A DNA stretch of 64,000 bases from Monosporascus cannonballus (taxonomy: Eukaryota > Ascomycota > Sordariomycetes > Xylariales): assembly GCA_004154925.1 (NCBI GenBank), contig QJNS01000288.1:29196-93195 (forward strand), in the 5' to 3' direction. The translations under genes were made by a program, and so were the position numbers. The notes beneath the pieces are model-generated. The model ran no database searches, was not told where the DNA came from, and saw only the letters and a list, made by a program, of their open reading frames with translations. Positions 61,867 to 64,000 of the stretch are shown here, in pieces (within the stretch, counting starts at the first letter, position 1; every line of letters begins with the position of its first letter).

Positions 61867-63598
61867 AATAGTTGGTTAAACCCCATAGCTCGTCACAGTC
61901 CTTGCGTTCAGCATCCAAGAGCTACCAGGTTAACAGAAAATATATCTTATGCCGCATTTAAGGTATACGGACGAAAGAAGAATTCGATAAAAGTCGTCAA
62001 AAGTTATTACGAATCCAGGAGGAAGCTTTAGCCCGTTAAGTTATCGTATAAGGTTAATTAAAGTATGCGTTATCTTATTCGCGATTCCGCTTATACGCAT
62101 AACGTTTTCTAATTAATAACAATAACCTTAAACGTTTAGGAAAAAATTAAGTAGCCCGATTTTTACATTATTATCCTGGAATTAAGATTATTAAGGGTAA
62201 GTTTATTAATTATAGGCGTTTAAATAACGTTTTCTCGGCTTTTATTAACGTTTTATTTAAACGCTTTTCCCTATTAAAGATTAAGGTTATCAAATAAAAA
62301 AACCTATTTAACGCGGACAAAATCCAAATAATAAAAGGCATAGGCGAAAATTATTTCGTCTTCGGAAAAACTTTTAAGAAAAATATCTTTTTAAAAAATA
62401 CTTTTAAAAAAGGGTAAATTATTATAATCGCCTATATTAATATTAATGGGCGATCGCTATTACTTTTCGTAATTTTTAGCGGCGTTAATGTATAATAATA
62501 ATAATTCCTTAATTCGGACAATAAAGCATACGAAAGCTAATATTTTACCATATTAAAGAACGGCTGGATAAATAATGAAATCGGCTTAAAATAATTTCGC
62601 AAAATTTTTATTTTCTATATTAAGCCCGAAAACCCGGATAAATAAAAGTTATTAATAATTAACGGTTATAAAAGTTATATTACCGAAAAATTTATATGGA
62701 TATACCTTTAAAATAAAATATATATTATTTTTTCATTTATTTATATTTTCCATATTTTTTAGCTTTTTAACGTAAATATATTTGCCACCTTAAAACGGAA
62801 GTACCGTTATTAATTTTGCGAACGTTATTACCGGCGGGTTTCCGAGATTATAGATAAAACCGATTTTTTCTGGGCGTTTATAAAAACGTAATAAAAAATG
62901 ATAATAACTTTAAAGTATATTATAAAGGGCTAAAAAGTAATAGGTTTACGTCTTATTAATATGACAAAAGTATTAAATAATAAGTATATTAAGAAAAAAA
63001 GGGGAATAATAAATATATTTATCCAGAAATTAATTTTTACTTTAAAACAATTTGATTTTTTGTTCTAAATAATTATTTTAGGTATTAAAATACCTAAATT
63101 ATTTAAGGATTTAATTCGGATTAAAAAAACCCTGGTATAAGTTAATCTAGTTTACGGGAATTTTACCGTATGCTTTTTGTTCCGTAAGTTCGCCAAAGTT
63201 TTTAACGATAAAACCGCCAAATTTTTTGTTACCGAAATTCTTAACAAATAAATAATTATAATCCTTAAAAAAACGAAACCTAAAAAACGTAAAAAGATAT
63301 AACCCAAGCCCAATAAGGGTTTTGTAAAAATAATCTCGGTTAAAAAGGTAAAGGTAAGGCGGAAGGCCTTTACGAAAAGACGTTTTACCGTCATTCGGCA
63401 AAATCAACAAAAACCAAACTTTCCGGAAGCGACGAAAATAACGAGGTGGAAACGGATTGCATTATTATACGGTTTACTTAATATGGAATCAATTAATAAA
63501 ATAGCTGTTAAGATATTATTATTTGAATGGAGAGGTTGTTATGGCGATGGCTTCAAAATTGGGTGGAGCGTTGATGGGGTGGAGCGCGGATGGGGGGG

Positions 63599-63796
63599 TC
63601 ATCTTATACCCGCGACTTCTAGATTAACATATATGACGTATATATTCCTTGTCAACGATATCTTGAACTGCTTATCTCCAAACCTGGCCTCTAGCGCCTC
63701 TGCCAGTTCCCGGGGATGTATATAGTCGGGATGTTCGGTCAGGACAACATGCCTTGAGTCTTTCCGCACAAACTTCAACCGCAATGGCGACATCAT
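63599..63796 (-). pseudogene. Unrecognised protein frame truncated by the Fot1-like insertion
   Basis: Minus frame of 65 codons starting at ATG 63796 (MMSPLRLKFVRKDSRHVV), with HPRELAEALEARFGDKQFKI. The TGA stop (63601-63599) lies inside the transposon TIR. Rejoining the flanks across the TA site (63607 onward with 39823 downward) replaces the end with a few residues and a TAA, so the insertion hit the extreme C-terminus of an older frame. Composition and charged helices look protein-like, but I recognise no family. Upstream exons may lie beyond 63.8 kb. It could also be a chance frame. Confidence 0.35.
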
Positions 63797-63974
63797 AGGC
63801 TAAGTTGGGCGTGCCAAAGAGGGAAATGCATGGTTTAAGGATGCCTGTTTTGTGTGTAAATAGCATTGATTTAATACTCGATGGGAATCTCGGGGGGATT
63901 GTCAGTAAAAGACAATGAGGACACGGTCAGCTTATCAGATGTACGATTTGTAGGACTATGTGCGGGAGGGAGGA

Positions 63975-64000
63975 GGGGGGGGGGGGGGGGGGGGGGGGGG
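63975..64000. repeat. Poly-G run of 26 at the window end
   Basis: An uninterrupted G tract preceded by GGGAGGGAGGA. It is either a true G-rich microsatellite or a sequencing/assembly artefact at a contig edge; the sequence alone cannot tell. Confidence 0.9.

Larger units (their letters stand above)
40055..61897 (+). mobile_element. A3: Ty3/gypsy chromovirus, family A, carrying three further insertions
   Basis: 5' LTR 40055-40430 (376 bp). The 3' LTR is split into 54267-54616 and 61872-61897 (350 + 26 = 376 bp). The perfect 5-bp duplication GTCCT is at 40050-40054 and 61898-61902. A PPT-like GGAAAGGGGGGAAATCG precedes the 3' LTR. Minus B2, solo LTR B3 and B4 it is about 6.76 kb, like A1 and A2. 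Gag-pol is on the plus strand and the convergent frame on minus. Confidence 0.92.
54267..61897 (+). repeat. 3' LTR of A3, split by B4
   Basis: The halves 54267-54616 and 61872-61897 together make 376 bp, equal to the 5' LTR. The right half ends TAGCTCGTCACA, giving the unmutated LTR terminus. Confidence 0.85.
39991..63480 (+). pseudogene. Fot1/pogo transposase, RIP-inactivated and split
   Basis: ATG at 39991; the frame runs 39991-40054 and resumes at 61903. The helix-turn-helix part AIDEVTRGRSLRSASKSYQV continues across the insertion site. Next come the CENPB-like region with VARFLHYYPGIK and FINYRRLNNVFSAFI, and then the DDE core. The first acidic site is kept in NADKIQIIKGIGENY. The second, in LIINGYKSY, and the third, in FNVNIFATLKRKY, have Asp changed to Asn, as G-to-A RIP would do. 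More than ten in-frame TAA/TAG are present. The tail RFTVIRQN is followed by the 3' end. The family cuts and pastes DNA at TA; this copy cannot. Confidence 0.85.
39824..63604 (+). mobile_element. Fot1/pogo-type DNA transposon split by a nest of retrotransposons
   Basis: The left end AGATGACCCCCCCATCCGCG and the right end (reverse complement identical over 21 bp, then about 43 bp with three mismatches) are flanked by TA at 39822-39823 and 63605-63606. Without the A3 insertion the element is 231 + 1702 = about 1933 bp, the size and TIR length expected of Fot1-type elements. It encodes one pogo transposase on the plus strand, heavily RIP-mutated. A3 inserted 23 codons into the transposase, with TSD GTCCT. 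Confidence 0.92.

Overview
The window is nuclear DNA of a filamentous ascomycete. Introns are short (46-112 bp) with GT..AG ends and CTAAC/CTGAT-like branch sites. The genes are typical of Pezizomycotina, and long AT-rich blocks carry repeat-induced point mutation (RIP) scars: CA changed to TA, CAA/CAG codons turned into TAA/TAG, and CG largely kept. The pairing of a SLY41-type transporter with ATP synthase beta suggests Eurotiales (Aspergillus/Penicillium-like), but that is an inference.

Region 1 (1-7.05 kb) is ordinary euchromatin. It holds a SLY41/triose-phosphate-translocator family gene and the seven-exon mitochondrial ATP synthase beta gene, then about 2 kb without a convincing gene. 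A broken minus-strand coding fragment follows, split by a 198-bp hAT-type MITE with an 8-bp target duplication. A second, Harbinger-like MITE (327 bp, TAA duplication) marks the edge of the AT-rich block.

Region 2 (7.9-32.76 kb) is a nest of RIP-mutated Ty3/gypsy chromoviruses on the minus strand. A truncated old element (A0) contains two complete family-A elements: A1, with TSD TAAAT, and A2. A2 in turn contains family-B element B1, with TSD CGTAA. A0 itself sits in the 3' end of a Fot1/pogo-type DNA transposon.

Region 3 (32.76-39.82 kb) is a GC-normal gene island: a DUF6594 membrane-protein gene between inverted repeats, a protein-kinase-like gene and a HET-domain gene. This resembles a fungal allorecognition/accessory set.

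Region 4 (39.82-63.60 kb) is one Fot1/pogo transposon, about 1.93 kb without its insertions, with TIRs of about 43 bp and TA duplication. Family-A element A3 (TSD GTCCT) split it, and A3 was split by B2 (TSD AAAGC), a solo LTR B3 (TSD GTATA) and B4 (TSD AATAG). B2 also carries a 121-bp insert free of RIP. The Fot1 insertion removed the last codons of a minus-strand reading frame at 63.6-63.8 kb. The window ends in 26 G.

The most interesting observation is that every element whose 3' end is present carries, between the pol stop and the 3' LTR, a convergent antisense reading frame of about 200 codons. It has a shared N-terminal motif (FEIMPY-like, then Cys/Met positions), a basic coiled-coil middle and a family-specific C-terminal motif. 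Where I followed the frame through (A1 and B1), its only internal stops are TAA/TAG, as expected if RIP hit CAA/CAG codons of a formerly coding gene.
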